The notes below the pieces were generated by a model. That model searched no databases and was not told the origin of the DNA. It saw only the letters and a program-made list of their open reading frames with translations. A program made the translations under genes and the position numbers. From Gremmenia infestans (Eukaryota; Ascomycota; Leotiomycetes; Helotiales; Hamatocanthoscyphaceae), in contig JAFEVB010000002.1 of assembly GCA_032629725.1 (NCBI GenBank), positions 1,364,001 through 1,428,000 on the forward strand: a stretch of DNA of 64,000 nt, in the 5' to 3' direction. Shown here one piece after another: positions 25,449-36,119 of this stretch (position 1 is the first letter of the stretch; the number at the start of each line of letters is the position of its first letter).

Positions 25449-26394
25449 GGGGGGGGATAGTAGTGTAATAAACGCAATGCCAAGGGCTACTCGTAGGAGT
25501 AGACTAAGCCGTTACTTAACCTTCTCCGACAGGGGCTGTAGTTGGCGTTAATAGGCAGTGGGGAAAGCTAGTAAATAAGCCGAGATCGTCAATTTTTCTA
25601 CCAGAGAAGTCACAGGTAAAAGGCCTGACTTTTGGGTATGGCTGGACCTCCAAGTCAAGAGCACCAGAGTGAATTAGTTTAAGCTTTTCCCGTGCTATAG
25701 AGTCCACTTTCTAGTATTCTTAACTTAGAGGTCTATGCTCTCTTTATACTTAAAAGTCCGATCTTTGCCTGACAATTATTATGTTAAAGTAATATCAAAT
25801 CTGCATTTATTATTACTTTAGAAATATTTATAGAGGGTTTCTTAGCTATTAGACTTCTGAATAAGATATTAATGATTAAATGATTAATAATAAGAAGTTA
25901 TCTACCTAAGTTAATATAGCAAGAAAGGTACTATTATACCTTGTAAAGAATTGCTTCCTTCTAATTATTAAAAATGTATATATCTTTCTCTTAGCTTTAA
26001 GCTGTTTCGCCAGAATATTATCTATCTACCTACGCCTTAGTAATACGCTGTACTGCAGTCTGCAGCATACTGTATGTAGTTCTCAAGCTTATTCCCTGTA
26101 CTCCGTACTGTAACGTCAGCCCGCCCCGCCGTCTAGGTCACACTGCAGTACCCAAGTAATGCAAAACCCACTAGAGCTTATTACTTCTTTAGGCCTTCTC
26201 ATGCTGTACAGTACCACCGTCACATTTCAGCGGATAAGCTTACCTAAATCACAGGGCCAAGTGCCTGGAAACCTTTGGCATCCCCTCTGTAGATAAGGAG
26301 GGGCGTTTTCGTGCAGTAGCACAACTATTCATAATCTCTCACGTAAGACCTCGGGTCGGTAGTTCATGTTTTCCCGCGATGGAGCTCTGGTGGG

Positions 26395-26402
26395 TATAAA
26401 AG
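26395..26402 (+). promoter_or_regulatory. Probable TATA box of the P450 gene
   Basis: TATAAAAG within GGGTATAAAAGTGG, about 305 bases before the P450 ATG at 26708. It is the strongest TATA match in the PKS/P450 intergenic region, and a long 5' UTR would follow. A CCTCGGGTCGG stretch lies just upstream (about 26349). Confidence 0.4.
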
Positions 26403-26707
26403 TGGAGACTGTCCGCTTTACTAGTACGGTAGATTTGTAGACTACAAGTTTGTACCTGGAAATTTCCTACCGTAGATACGGAAGTAACATGCAGCGATAC
26501 CCAGGTAATAGCTTCGTGTGTCCCTCAAGGAACGCGGCTGATGGGGGGGACTGCATATGCCAACCAGCCATAATAATTAGCTACAGTACAGTAGGTAAGT
26601 AAGGCAGAGCTTTCAGATCAACAATACTTCGTAATGCTCTCCCAATCTTCCTTCGTCTATCCCCACCTCCACCTCCCTCAGTACTTATCGGTGAACTCTC
26701 CCGCACC

Positions 26708-28382
26708 ATGACGACATCCCCGGTGTTGACAGACATATCAGCATTTCTGAACCGGCCAAAGATTGAGATTGCTGGTTTCTTTGCTGCAGCTTACGCATTG
26801 GTGAGAACAAGAAGATCGAGAAACTGAAAGTTAGAGAATCAGAATCGCTTACTAGATCTGTAAAAACAGTACTATGCTACCACAGCCATCTACCTCGTCT
26901 TCTTCCACCCGCTCTCCAAATTCCCCGGCCCAAAAACATGGGCCGCATCACGCATTCCATGGGCGCGCCATGTCGTGAAAGGCGATTTATGGGATGTTGT
27001 GGGCAAACTGCATGAGGAGTATGGCCCGGTGGTGCGCATCGGTCCGGATGAGCTCACGACCATTTCGACCACAGCATGGAAAGACATCTATGTTTCGAAT
27101 CCCGTCCTTCCCAAAGATCCATATAGTCAGACGCCGCCCCTCAACGGCGCACACTCGCTCTTCACAGCAGCGGGGGACACGCACAAGCGGATCCGGAATA
27201 CGCTGGTCAATGGCTTCTCAGACAAAGCGTTACGGGAGCAGTCGCCTATCATCGAGGACTATGCCATGCAGCTGGTTTCGCGGCTCCAGCGCGAGGCGGC
27301 AAAGAGTGCTGATGGTGCGGTCGATATACAGAAGTTCTATGGCTACGCGACTTTTGACATGGTGACGGATTTGAGCTTGGGCGAGAGTTTCCACGGCCTC
27401 GAGGGCGATAATGAGCATTCGTGGATTCTAGGCTTCTTCTTCCACGCCAAGTTCGGCACTATCCGCAACTGTCTCAGCCGTTTCTCGCCGCTGGATATCC
27501 TGCTCGGTCTCATCCTGCTTGGCGTTACGCGCAAGAACCGCGTGAAGAACTGGGCGATTGTGACGGAGAAGATCGACCGCCGGCTCGCCAAGGGCGACAC
27601 GTCTGGTGTGCGTTCTGACTTCTTGACGCCGGTTATCGGGAAGCTTGATGAGGGGGGCGTGAAGGGAATTACGAGGAAGGAATTAACAACCAACGGGCTA
27701 GCGTTTGTTATTGCAGATTGTCAGCTAACCACGGTAGCGTTGTCCGCGAGCACGTATCTGCTTCTCCGCGACCCAGCGAAGATGAAGCAGCTGGTAGAGG
27801 AGTTACGGGGGGCGTTTCAGAGCGATGACCAGATTACGGTGCAGTCGACACAAGGACTCGTCTACCTCGAAGCAGTCATAAACGAGAGTATGCGTATCCA
27901 TCATCCCACACCCATCAGTCTCCCGCGGTTACTACCCCCAGCAGGCCGTGTAATCGACGGTGACTTTATCCCGGGAAATGTAAGCACTCCCTGCACCCAA
28001 CCCCTTATTCACATCCCAACTTAACTCCCCATAGTCCGTAGTAGGCATCAACCTACAAAACATCCAAAACAGCCCGACCCTCTGGCACGAACCGCGCATC
28101 TTCCACCCCGAGCGCTTCCTCCCCGCCTCGGACCCGCGCTACAACGCCGTCTTCGAAAAAGACGTCAAAGCCGCCTTCGTGCCCTTCTCCACCGGCCCGA
28201 GGAACTGTCTGGGGTGGAAGGTGTTCATGGCGCAGGCGAGGGTTATCCTAGCCAAGGTGCTGTGGAATTTCGAGGTCGAGATGGTGGGCGCGCAGGAGGA
28301 TTGGTTGGAGCAGAAGGCGTATTTGGTGTTTGAGCCGAAGCCGTTGCCGGTTAGACTTGAGAGGTACCGTGGGGGGAGATGA
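26708..28382 (+). CDS. Cytochrome P450 monooxygenase
   Basis: Membrane-anchored haem monooxygenase, about 516 residues, likely tailoring the polyketide. The N-terminal anchor (MTTSPVLTDIS...IEIAGFFAAAYAL) is joined across an intron at 26801-26869 to YYATTAIYLVFFHPLSKFPGPK, where FPGP is the proline hinge. The ExxR motif lies in EAVINESMRIHHP, the PERF motif in FHPERFLP, and the haem-binding loop is FSTGPRNCLGWK with the axial Cys. A second intron at 27980-28034 (GTAAGC...TAG) joins DFIPGN to SVVGINLQN. The I-helix reads FVIADCQLTTVAL, keeping the Thr but not the usual AGxET glycine. The early region resembles fungal CYP families with isotrichodermin-hydroxylase-like annotation. It is divergently transcribed from the PKS, which supports cluster membership. 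Confidence 0.93.
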
Positions 28383-28643
28383 GAAGGGGATTTTTGGGTT
28401 TGATTTTAGGCTGTTTTGGAGAGAGAGATGTAGTTGGAATTGATTTGTTGGGACTAGATAGATAGACAGAAGGTGAAAATTAAGACTTACAAAGGGGGAT
28501 GTGAATGAATGTAAGCGAGAAATGTCACATCAAAAAGGAACACCATCTACCTACCCAAGCCATCTTCCACAACCCATAAACTCACAAACCAAACAAACAA
28601 CATTTAAAACCCATCCATTAGAATTTCATCTCATCTATTCTAT

Positions 28644-30496
28644 TCAACTTGTACAATTACTAGAATTCCTCCCAACAGCATTATAGTACGAGAACAGCGA
28701 ACGCGGATCATAATGCGCCTTCAGCGTCTTCAGCGGACTAAGTTTCCCCTGCGTATACCAAACCGCCTCGCACTCATCTCCATTCGCGAAATGGACATAT
28801 GTCTGCAGCTCTGTCTTCCCGCTGCCCTTCTGCAGGAGATCGCGTACCTCGGCGCCGAATTTCGTGAGTGCTGGGACGGGGGAGGCGCTGAATGCGAAGC
28901 CGTCTATTTGTCTGTGGGGGGTGATGGTGCTTGTTAGTGGGATATATCTGGGTGGGTAGGTAGATGGGTTTCTAGGGAATAGATGGATGGGAAAGGATAA
29001 GGAGGGGGGAGGACGGGACTTACGCGAAGACAACAGCATCCCGGTAAGGAAATGCAGATGACGAATCAGCGTGCAGCTGAAACCCACTCGGCGCGTACTG
29101 CGCCAGAGCCACAACCGCAGTCTGCACATCTGGCGTAGCAGCCATAGTGGTGTTCATGAAATTCACAACGGCGACCATGCTCGGGACGTCGATCTGGTAG
29201 AGGTTGACGGCATACGGCACGTATTCGACGCCCGTGCCCGCGCAGCCTTGGTTCGTGGCGCCGTAGAGCGCGGATGAGGCGACGTCTTTCCAGGGGACGG
29301 AGGAGATGTTTAGGAGGGCGGGTTGGAGGTCTAGGAAGGGTTTGATGAGCGCTGTGAGGGCTGAGAGGGGGCCGGCGTAGATGAAGTTGCCTACTATGGC
29401 CATCTGGTGTGGGAATGGCTGGTTAGCTATCATGCCCTCTTTCATCCTAATTCATAGGTAGGTATTTCTGCCTACATACCTCTCCTAAAGTCGCATTATA
29501 ACCGATGGAAAAGGTGATAGCGAGCTCTTTCGGATGATTTCCCACGAACGACCGTGCAAGTGCCCATACAGAGCCGTTCTGGCTCCCCGCAAACGTCATG
29601 TCGGCATTTATGGCCTGGCCGCCATTCGTAGCATTGTAAACATTATAGGTGATGGCAGTAACAACACCATAGTTGAAGCCCGCACCTTTCATGCCCCAGA
29701 AAAGATCAGGGTGTTGAGACTGCGACACCGTAAGGATCTCTCCCGTACCCGTCACCATCTCAATTTCAGCCACCGAGTCTGATGCCGTGCCATAGAGTCC
29801 AGAATATGGACCGATACCGCCCCCGAGGGTAAACCCCGTCATCCCGATACATGTGCATTGGCCCACCGCTGAAGGACTCTGGTCAGCACTTTATCTGACT
29901 TGTTAGACGTGGCGAGGTCTGTAGATGATCATACGCATTTCTTTGCCAGCTTCCTGCAATGCTGCAATGACACTTGTACCTCGTACCGCACCGCCGATTT
30001 TCATGGTATTGGCTCTTGAGTTTATTTCAATGGTGCTGAAGTTTCCCATGTCCAGACTCAAGCCATTCTGCAGTGCGCTGAGCGTGTTTGTGTACCCATG
30101 CCCACCACCCGTTGCCAGGAACGGCACATTATTCTTCGAAGCATAATTTACCTTCAATAGCGCATTGCATTAGCCAAAATGTGTCTCTCCAAAGTCCCAA
30201 CCAGTGAACAAGCAGTCGGGAAGAAGTAATCATATACATCAGAGCCCACTTACGACTTTCTGTACATCTACTATGGAATCAGGCTTAACCGCCACCACAT
30301 AAGTAGGCGGAGCGGTGATTTCCCAGCGAGGAGTCGTCTGGTTCGCATATGCAGGATCGGACGGGATCAAGACGTGAGATCCTGCAGACAAGCGCGCCGT
30401 CAAATCCTGCGCGATTTGGGATCCTGTGAGGGCCAATACCGGTACATTTGCATACAAAACAGAGAAGGCGACCAGAAAAGCTATGAAGCTTGCCAT
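28644..30496 (-). CDS. Secreted FAD-linked oxidase, berberine-bridge-enzyme-like
   Basis: Flavoprotein of the FAD-binding PCMH/BBE family, which oxidises alcohols or phenolics and can couple aromatics, reducing O2 to H2O2. A signal peptide is visible (MASFIAFLVAFSVLYANVPVLAL). FAD-binding segments are FLATGGGHGYTNTL, whose His is the usual covalent FAD site, and GQCTCIGMTGFTLGGGIGPYSG, whose Cys is compatible with a second covalent link. The substrate-side exons (29020-29445 and 28644-28920) read FLDLQPALLNISSVPWKD and QIDGFAFSASPVPALTKFG, then LQTYVHFANGD and HYDPRSLFSYYNAVGRN (BBE C-terminal region). At least four introns are present. The one after QKV (donor GTAAGT near 30253) seems to use an unusual AAG acceptor before VNYASKNN (near 30150). 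Length is about 500 residues. It lies downstream of and convergent with the P450 gene, with a 260-bp gap between the two. Confidence 0.9.
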
Positions 30497-31836
30497 TGTT
30501 ATTTCAAACGGGCGTGTGAAAGTGATAGAAAAACTGGGACAACGGAAAGAAGGTTTCAGTCTCGCGACAGCATGTTCTACTGTACGCTGTTTGCGGGCGC
30601 GAATAGCGATGAGATGAGGTGAGATTCAAAAAATACAGGTACCAGATATGCAATCACCAGGGACCAGGCTGCTGCTGCTGCTGCTGCTGCTGTACTGTAC
30701 CAGGTACTGGTTCGGCCCAGATCAGCCCCGCGCCTCATCTCTCTCATCACTCACTATTTCACGCCACAATAATTATACGGAATTACCCGCTTGTATAATT
30801 GTTGATTATCCCCGCGCCCCCCCTTGGATTGATACTGTAGAAGCGATTCAAGCGAAGCCCGCTTGTGAGCTAAGGTACAGTAGAAACGTGCGCTCTCCTA
30901 CAGTACGGAGTAGTACTTCGAAGTACAGTAGTAGTACTTTAGTGCCGTATTTGAAAGCTACTAAGTAGTAGACTTTCTACGCCGCAGAAAGAGTACTGTA
31001 AGATGAACAGAAGAGGGGAAGTGGGGTGGCTGGCATGCTGATTTTCACGTTCGCAAGTAACGGTGAAGCTAGACTTTCGATTTCGCCGAAGTTCTGTTCT
31101 GTGCTGTACCAGACTCTCTTATCAAGGCGTACTCCGTACTCCATCTGATTTTGTGTGCCCTACCTACCTAAGTAGATTCGACCGAGTGTTCAAAAAGGCG
31201 TCTGCCACCGCGGATGATGATAGGTTCCCGCCCGCCAAAGCAAAGCTAAGCTAAGCTCAGCTCCCTGTATCTGTCGTGCTTCGGACGTTGACGTTGCAAT
31301 TGCAGCTAGCTCTCAAAGGGGCACAGGGACGACCCCTCCCGGCAGGCATTCAAGGCAAGGGCCGTTCCCGGTCTAGTAGGACGCTACTTATGCGGCAAGC
31401 ATTAGGTGCAGTAGCTTTAAGGTTAAAGCAACATCGGTGCAAGGCAGTTGCCGGTAAGTCAACTCTGGGAACATGCGTCATCTAATCTTCTTTATTTGAC
31501 AGAAATCCTAATACAGTATACATACTGTAATGGCCGGTGTATATATGTGGAGAAGTCTTCAATACTGTACACCGAAACACAACCTCGGCTTACTTTGTAC
31601 TGAGACTCTGAGAGTCTGGGCCCAGTGCTGGCAACCACTCTAGTATTGTGCTACGGGTAGTAAATGTTCCTCATCACTTCCACATACTTCGTACTCTTAA
31701 GTAGACCCGTAAGCGTATAACGTGGCACGTTACTAAATCACGGTACGGAGTATCCCACTACTCAAAAAGGGATTTGCTCTACGCATCACGTTCCTACGCC
31801 ACACCTGATTGATAGATAGTATTGCTGAAAGTGACC
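30497..31836. other. Promoter region rich in TACGGAGTA/GTACAGTAC motifs
   Basis: Divergent upstream region of the FAD oxidase and decarboxylase genes. It holds a CTG-repeat run (about 30668-30690) and many copies of TACAGTA, TACGGAGTA and TACTCCGTACT (for example about 30860, 30898, 31128, 31500 and 31740). Reading frames here are short and without domains, so I call no gene. Confidence 0.5.
30668..30692 (+). repeat. (CTG)n microsatellite
   Basis: About eight tandem CTG/GCT units, immediately followed by TACTGTACCAGGTACTGG, in the promoter side of the FAD oxidase gene. Confidence 0.8.
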
Positions 31837-32844
31837 ATGTCAATTCCAAAGATCGATGTCCATCATCACATCCTGCCGCCGGCTTTCAAGAAGGGTGAGT
31901 GGATTAATCAAAGAGGCTAAATCTGCTGTTCTAACGTATTCACAGCATGGGATGAGAATCCGGCTGAAAGCCAGGGCATGAGGCTTCCTCCATGGAGCCC
32001 GGAGCAGAGCCTAGCCTTTATGGAAAAGTATAACATCAAGTCCTCAATCTTGTCGCTGGGCGCTCCCGCCACCAGTATGGGCAGCGACAGTGCCGCGCGC
32101 GCAGCCTTCTGCCGGGAAATGAACGAGTATTCTTCTGGCCTCTGCAAGCAGTACCCGAAGAAATTCGGGTTCTTCGCAACGGTGCCGTCCTTGCACGACA
32201 CGCAAGAGTGCATTGGAGAGATCAGGTATGCACTGGAAGAGCTGAAGGCAGACGGCGTCAACATGCTCACCAGCTACGGCGGTAAGTATCTGGGGCATCC
32301 GGACTTCACTCCAGTATGGGACGAACTTGACAAGCACGCTGCTGTATGCTTCCTCCATCCGGGCTTGGAAACTGCTGGGGCTCCCATCATGGAGCCGGGG
32401 CCGTTGCCGAAGCCTATCTTTGACTGGACCCATGAGACGACGAGGACAGCTGCGCATCTCATTACGACGGATACGCTGAAGAAGCATCCGGCGTGCCGGG
32501 TGATTTTACCGCATGGGGGAGGAACGTTTCCGTATATCGTCAATCGGATCGCGCATCTGAGTGAGGGGTTCAATCTGATGAATAAGACGGCTGAGGAGTT
32601 CATTGAGGAGGCAAAGGGTTTTTATTACGATCTTGCTTTTGCTGGATATGAAGAGCCGCTGGGACTGCTGCTTAACTTTGCGAAGCCGGGGCATATTTTG
32701 TATGGATCGGATTATCCATTTGGGAGGGATAATATGGTTGCTACTCAGGTTGAGCAGATTGAGAAGGTGTTGAAGAGTCGAAGTGATGCTGCACTGATAT
32801 CTCAGGATGCGGCTTTACAGCTTTGGCCCAGATTTGCAGACTGA
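31837..32844 (+). CDS. Amidohydrolase-2 family decarboxylase (ACMSD / orsellinate-decarboxylase type)
   Basis: Metal-dependent, non-oxidative decarboxylase of the ACMSD-like amidohydrolase family, whose fungal members remove the carboxyl group of 6-methylsalicylic or orsellinic acids. The start MSIPKIDVHHHILPP carries the HxH metal motif. An intron at 31895-31945 (GTGAGT...CAG) joins FKK to AWDENPAES. Further expected ligands are His in CFLHPGLE, His in VILPHGGGTFPYIVNRI and Asp in LYGSDYPFGRDN. The segment KKFGFFATVPSLHD is a common family feature. Predicted length is about 318 residues, normal and complete. Beside an NR-PKS that should release an aromatic acid, the natural reading is decarboxylation of the PKS product to a phenol or resorcinol, as OrsB-type enzymes do. 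The substrate is inferred. Confidence 0.9.
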
Positions 32845-33642
32845 ATGAAGGTGTAGTTAAGATAGAGAAACATGGATTATGACTTGCATGCTAAGATTTG
32901 ACACAGAGAGTATTGAATTCAGGAATCTAATTCGTAGATATCGTCAAGTTTGATATGGAATTCAAGGGGTGCTAATGCCTAATTGAGAGTTTAGATGAGA
33001 TAATGTTGAATCCCATATCAAACATTGATCCTTCTAGAACTATTGTTTGGTATACAACTGTGCCGTTGGTTCAGTCCATAAAATAATAGGCCAAAAATAA
33101 TATTGCTTCACCCTATTATACTAGACTAATTTCTAAATTACTCCACTATAATTTCATATGGACTTGAAGCTGTTCAATAAAGGACTTGGAAAGACGTTAC
33201 ATAATGCATATCCTTTTATGCTTCTCACTTCTAGCTTAGCCACAAACTACCGAAAAGTGAATACTACAATCTGAAACTCATATTGACTATTCCATTATCA
33301 GAATTTAAATTGAATGGCGTTGATGACCGTTATAGCTAAATGATGTATTAATCTAATTTTTCAGACTGCAGCATATAGTTACGGAGACCCTGCTATTATT
33401 AGATATAGTACGCAGTAGTAGTTCCCACGGCATGGCATCCCGCCTCTATTTTCGGATCCTTCCCTCGTGGATTGGTCGTGCACGGGACATCATTCACTTA
33501 CGAAGTACTTGCGAAGTAGAATAAATATAAGAAACATCCAGACCTTAGAAAAGTACCATGCTCTCGTGCTCTGGTTCCATTGCGTCGTCGTGCTTCCTGC
33601 ATCCCTCTGCTTACTTCCGGACACGATCATCGTATCGTAACC
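32845..33642. other. Intergenic, AT-rich
   Basis: 3' flank of the decarboxylase gene and promoter of the beta-propeller gene. The middle (about 32990-33420) is strongly AT-rich and stop-dense. No gene seen. Confidence 0.5.
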
Positions 33643-34641
33643 ATGCATCTCCCCTCGCTCCTCACCTGGTGCATGCTCAACATAGCCACTACCCAGACAG
33701 CATCTACTGCTAACCACCGTCAAGCATCAGGATCTGGATCTAGCTCCGCCACCCAGATCTACGAATTCCTCAACGACACGCCTATCGAGAACCTCCACCT
33801 GTGCGGCAATGGGAATCTCCTCCTCACTTCCACCGGCACCAATACCGTCTTCAGCCTCGACCCCTCTGCCCCGTCCCCCTCGCCCAATGTGCTCGCCACG
33901 CTCAACGGCACCACAGGCCTCACGGGCATAGCGGCCATAGCACCCGATACCTACGCCGTCAGCGGCGGCGCGGCCTCGCCCTACAAATTCGCCAACAACA
34001 GCATGTCGGTGTCCGTGATCTCCGCGCCGGGCGGCTGCAACGTCGGCACAGTGCTCTACAGCATCCCCGTGCCCAACACGCAGATGCTAAACGGCATGGC
34101 TGCGCTGCCAGGAACACCGCACATCGTGCTGTCCTCTGACTCGATCGGGGCGCGGATATTCCGCATCGACACGCTGAAGCGCACCGTAGACGTCGCGTTC
34201 GCGGACCCCTTGCTCGGACCGGGCGAGGACGCGATCGTGACGCTCGGTGCGAACGGGCTGAAGATCCGCGACGGGTATTTGTACTTTGCGAATTCTGGAC
34301 AGGGGTTTTTTGCTCGGGTCGCGATTGATGGGCAGGGGAATAGGGTGGGGGATATCGAGACGCTTGCCACGCTGGAGGATGTTGGGTTTAGCAATGCGTA
34401 TGATGATTTTGCGTTTGATGGCAGCGGGAATGCGTATGTGGCGTTGCACTCCTTTTCGGTGGTCAAGATTACGCCGGAGGGGGAGCAGACGGTGTTTGCG
34501 GGGGGTGGGAATAGCACGTTCTTCAAGGAGCCTACTTCTGTTGCGTTGGCGGGGGATGGAAAGGCTATTTTCGTGTCGACGGGGGGTGCGACGCTGGATG
34601 GGACGGTGTATGGGGGTCAGGTTATCAAAGTTGATCTCTGA
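33643..34641 (+). CDS. Secreted six-bladed beta-propeller (SMP-30/NHL-like) protein
   Basis: Single-exon protein of 332 residues. The N-terminus MHLPSLLTWCMLNIATTQTA looks like a short signal peptide. The body is a series of propeller strands: IENLHLCGNGNLLLTSTG, TNTVFSLDP, GLTGIAAIAPDTYAVSGG, LNGMAALPGTPHIVLSSDS, IFRIDTLKRT, GLKIRDGYLYFANSGQGFF, YDDFAFDGSGNAYVALHS and EPTSVALAGDGKAIFVSTGG. Such proteins include lactonases and, in some fungal clusters, propeller-fold enzymes with no redox cofactor. I cannot assign catalytic residues. No introns are visible. The ATG at 33643 is chosen because the preceding in-frame codons are not ATG and it begins the hydrophobic segment. It follows the decarboxylase on the same strand. 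A role as a cyclase, lactonase or pericyclase of the pathway is speculation. Confidence 0.8.
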   Translation: MHLPSLLTWCMLNIATTQTASTANHRQASGSGSSSATQIYEFLNDTPIENLHLCGNGNLLLTSTGTNTVFSLDPSAPSPSPNVLATLNGTTGLTGIAAIAPDTYAVSGGAASPYKFANNSMSVSVISAPGGCNVGTVLYSIPVPNTQMLNGMAALPGTPHIVLSSDSIGARIFRIDTLKRTVDVAFADPLLGPGEDAIVTLGANGLKIRDGYLYFANSGQGFFARVAIDGQGNRVGDIETLATLEDVGFSNAYDDFAFDGSGNAYVALHSFSVVKITPEGEQTVFAGGGNSTFFKEPTSVALAGDGKAIFVSTGGATLDGTVYGGQVIKVDL

Positions 34642-36119
34642 GAATAGCTGCGAGGTGCTACGATTTTGATTCTTGTGTTCAATAATCAATAATTCAGGCT
34701 ACTCGAGTATGTCAAATGACACGAGATTTTCCAAAATTGAGATCTTAAGTATGAGTATGTGCAACTACGGAGTATATTCAACTATAGTATTGATGTGGAA
34801 AGTCTAGACCTTGTCTAGGATACCGTACATATACTCCGTACTTACCCAGGTATACAGTAGTATATACTCGTAGTAACAGCATCCATGACGCTTCGAATCA
34901 GGTATTCATTCCTACACCAACTTAACACAACTAGTATCCAATAAACGTCTGAACTTTTACTAGCAGCCAAAGTACAGGTACTGTACCACCTTCCAAAGGT
35001 GAAAGTTATCAAAAAGTACTGGTGCTGGTGGTAGGCTTATTACGGAGCGTAGTAGAAGTAAGGTACAAAGCTCTCTCTAGTACACACTTACCGTACAAGC
35101 TCACGTACTAGGACCCCCTAGTCAAACTAATATTTCCCTTCCCCACAAGACCAAGGAATTTCCAATTGGCCTGCTCGGTACCTAGGTACTTTTGAAACCG
35201 CAATTAGGTAATGCATTGCCGGCATTAATTCTTTTTTCCTTATCTGAAAGAGAATTGTACAGGACAGTACTTCGTACTGTACCTCCGTAACTACATTTGT
35301 ACAACCAGACCTGTCTGCATACTGTACACTAGAACTATGGATCGGGAAGTCCCATTAATATTACCCGGTGGCTTTTCCTTTCCATGGCTTTTTGCGGGCA
35401 AGGGGTTTTCTATGCCATACAGTACGGACGGTAACGTTGTACAGTATGGTAAGCATAAGCACAAGCACATCACATGGTATACAGTCAGAATAAGAATCAG
35501 AATAAGAATCAAAATCTACGCCGCAGATGCACAGAAGCTGAGACTGAGGAATCGCGGGATGAGGTTATTTGGTACATACCGAGTAATCAGTCGATAAGGT
35601 TACGGTACTTACACTACCTATAGTAGCTGTACAACATTTTCACACCGCACCGCACGAAGCTTACCCTCACCTATGGAGAACTGTACAGTACAGTACTGCA
35701 AATGCCGATATCTATCTTCTCATCCGGCGCTGATCTTCCAGCCATCGGACATTCAACCCCTATTCAGCCCCCATCCCACCAGATACTGTACAGTACTGCA
35801 CGACCACTAAAAGCCGACTAGGTATATCGTTGCACAGATCACAGATCACAGATCTGCGAACAATCCCGACAAGACGCATACCCCTCCCCTCCCTCTCTCA
35901 TCCCGTTCTTCTGCTGTACTGTATCATTATGCGCTTTCCCAGAAATTCCAAACAACCGTCTTTTCTGTCCAGATCCCCGTTTCCTTCTGCATCTCATCTT
36001 ACTCCATAAACCTTTACGCATCCCGAGTAACTGGTACTGGTACTGGTACGGAGTACTGGCACGGTCCTTTCCTTGCCGTCCGTCCCAAGCCACTCCCACT
36101 CCCACTCCCGCCCGAGACC
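34642..36119. other. Intergenic region dense in palindromic GTACAGTAC / TACGGAGTA motifs
   Basis: No convincing gene. Repeated short palindromes fill it: TACGGAGTATAT (about 34764), TACTCCGTACTT (about 34830), CTGTACAGTACAGTACTGCA (35681-35700), CTGTACAGTACTGCA (about 35786-35800) and GGTACGGAGTACTGG (about 36043). A short (AGAATC)-type tract lies near 35485-35510. It is the promoter region of the rhodopsin-domain gene. Confidence 0.5.
35681..35800. repeat. Two copies of the CTGTACAGTACTGCA palindromic motif
   Basis: The same 15-mer family occurs at 35686-35700 (extended leftwards by CTGTA) and at about 35786-35800, 100 bases apart, about 320 bases upstream of the next gene. The core GTACAGTAC/CTGTACAG is self-complementary. 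Confidence 0.6.

Larger units (their letters stand above)
24910..26707. other. Divergent PKS/P450 intergenic region with AT-rich island
   Basis: Shared upstream region of the PKS (minus) and P450 (plus). The first 300 bases and the last 500 bases are mixed-composition promoter sequence. The centre (about 25200-26050) is AT-rich and stop-dense and holds a candidate short inverted-repeat element (25249-25448). CTGTACTGCAG and TACTCCGTACTGTAACG motifs occur at about 26040-26120. No gene seen. Confidence 0.5.

Noticed and set aside
35337..35597. 86-codon plus-strand frame
   Set aside because: It includes an (AGAATC)-type low-complexity tract and palindromic motifs, with no domain.
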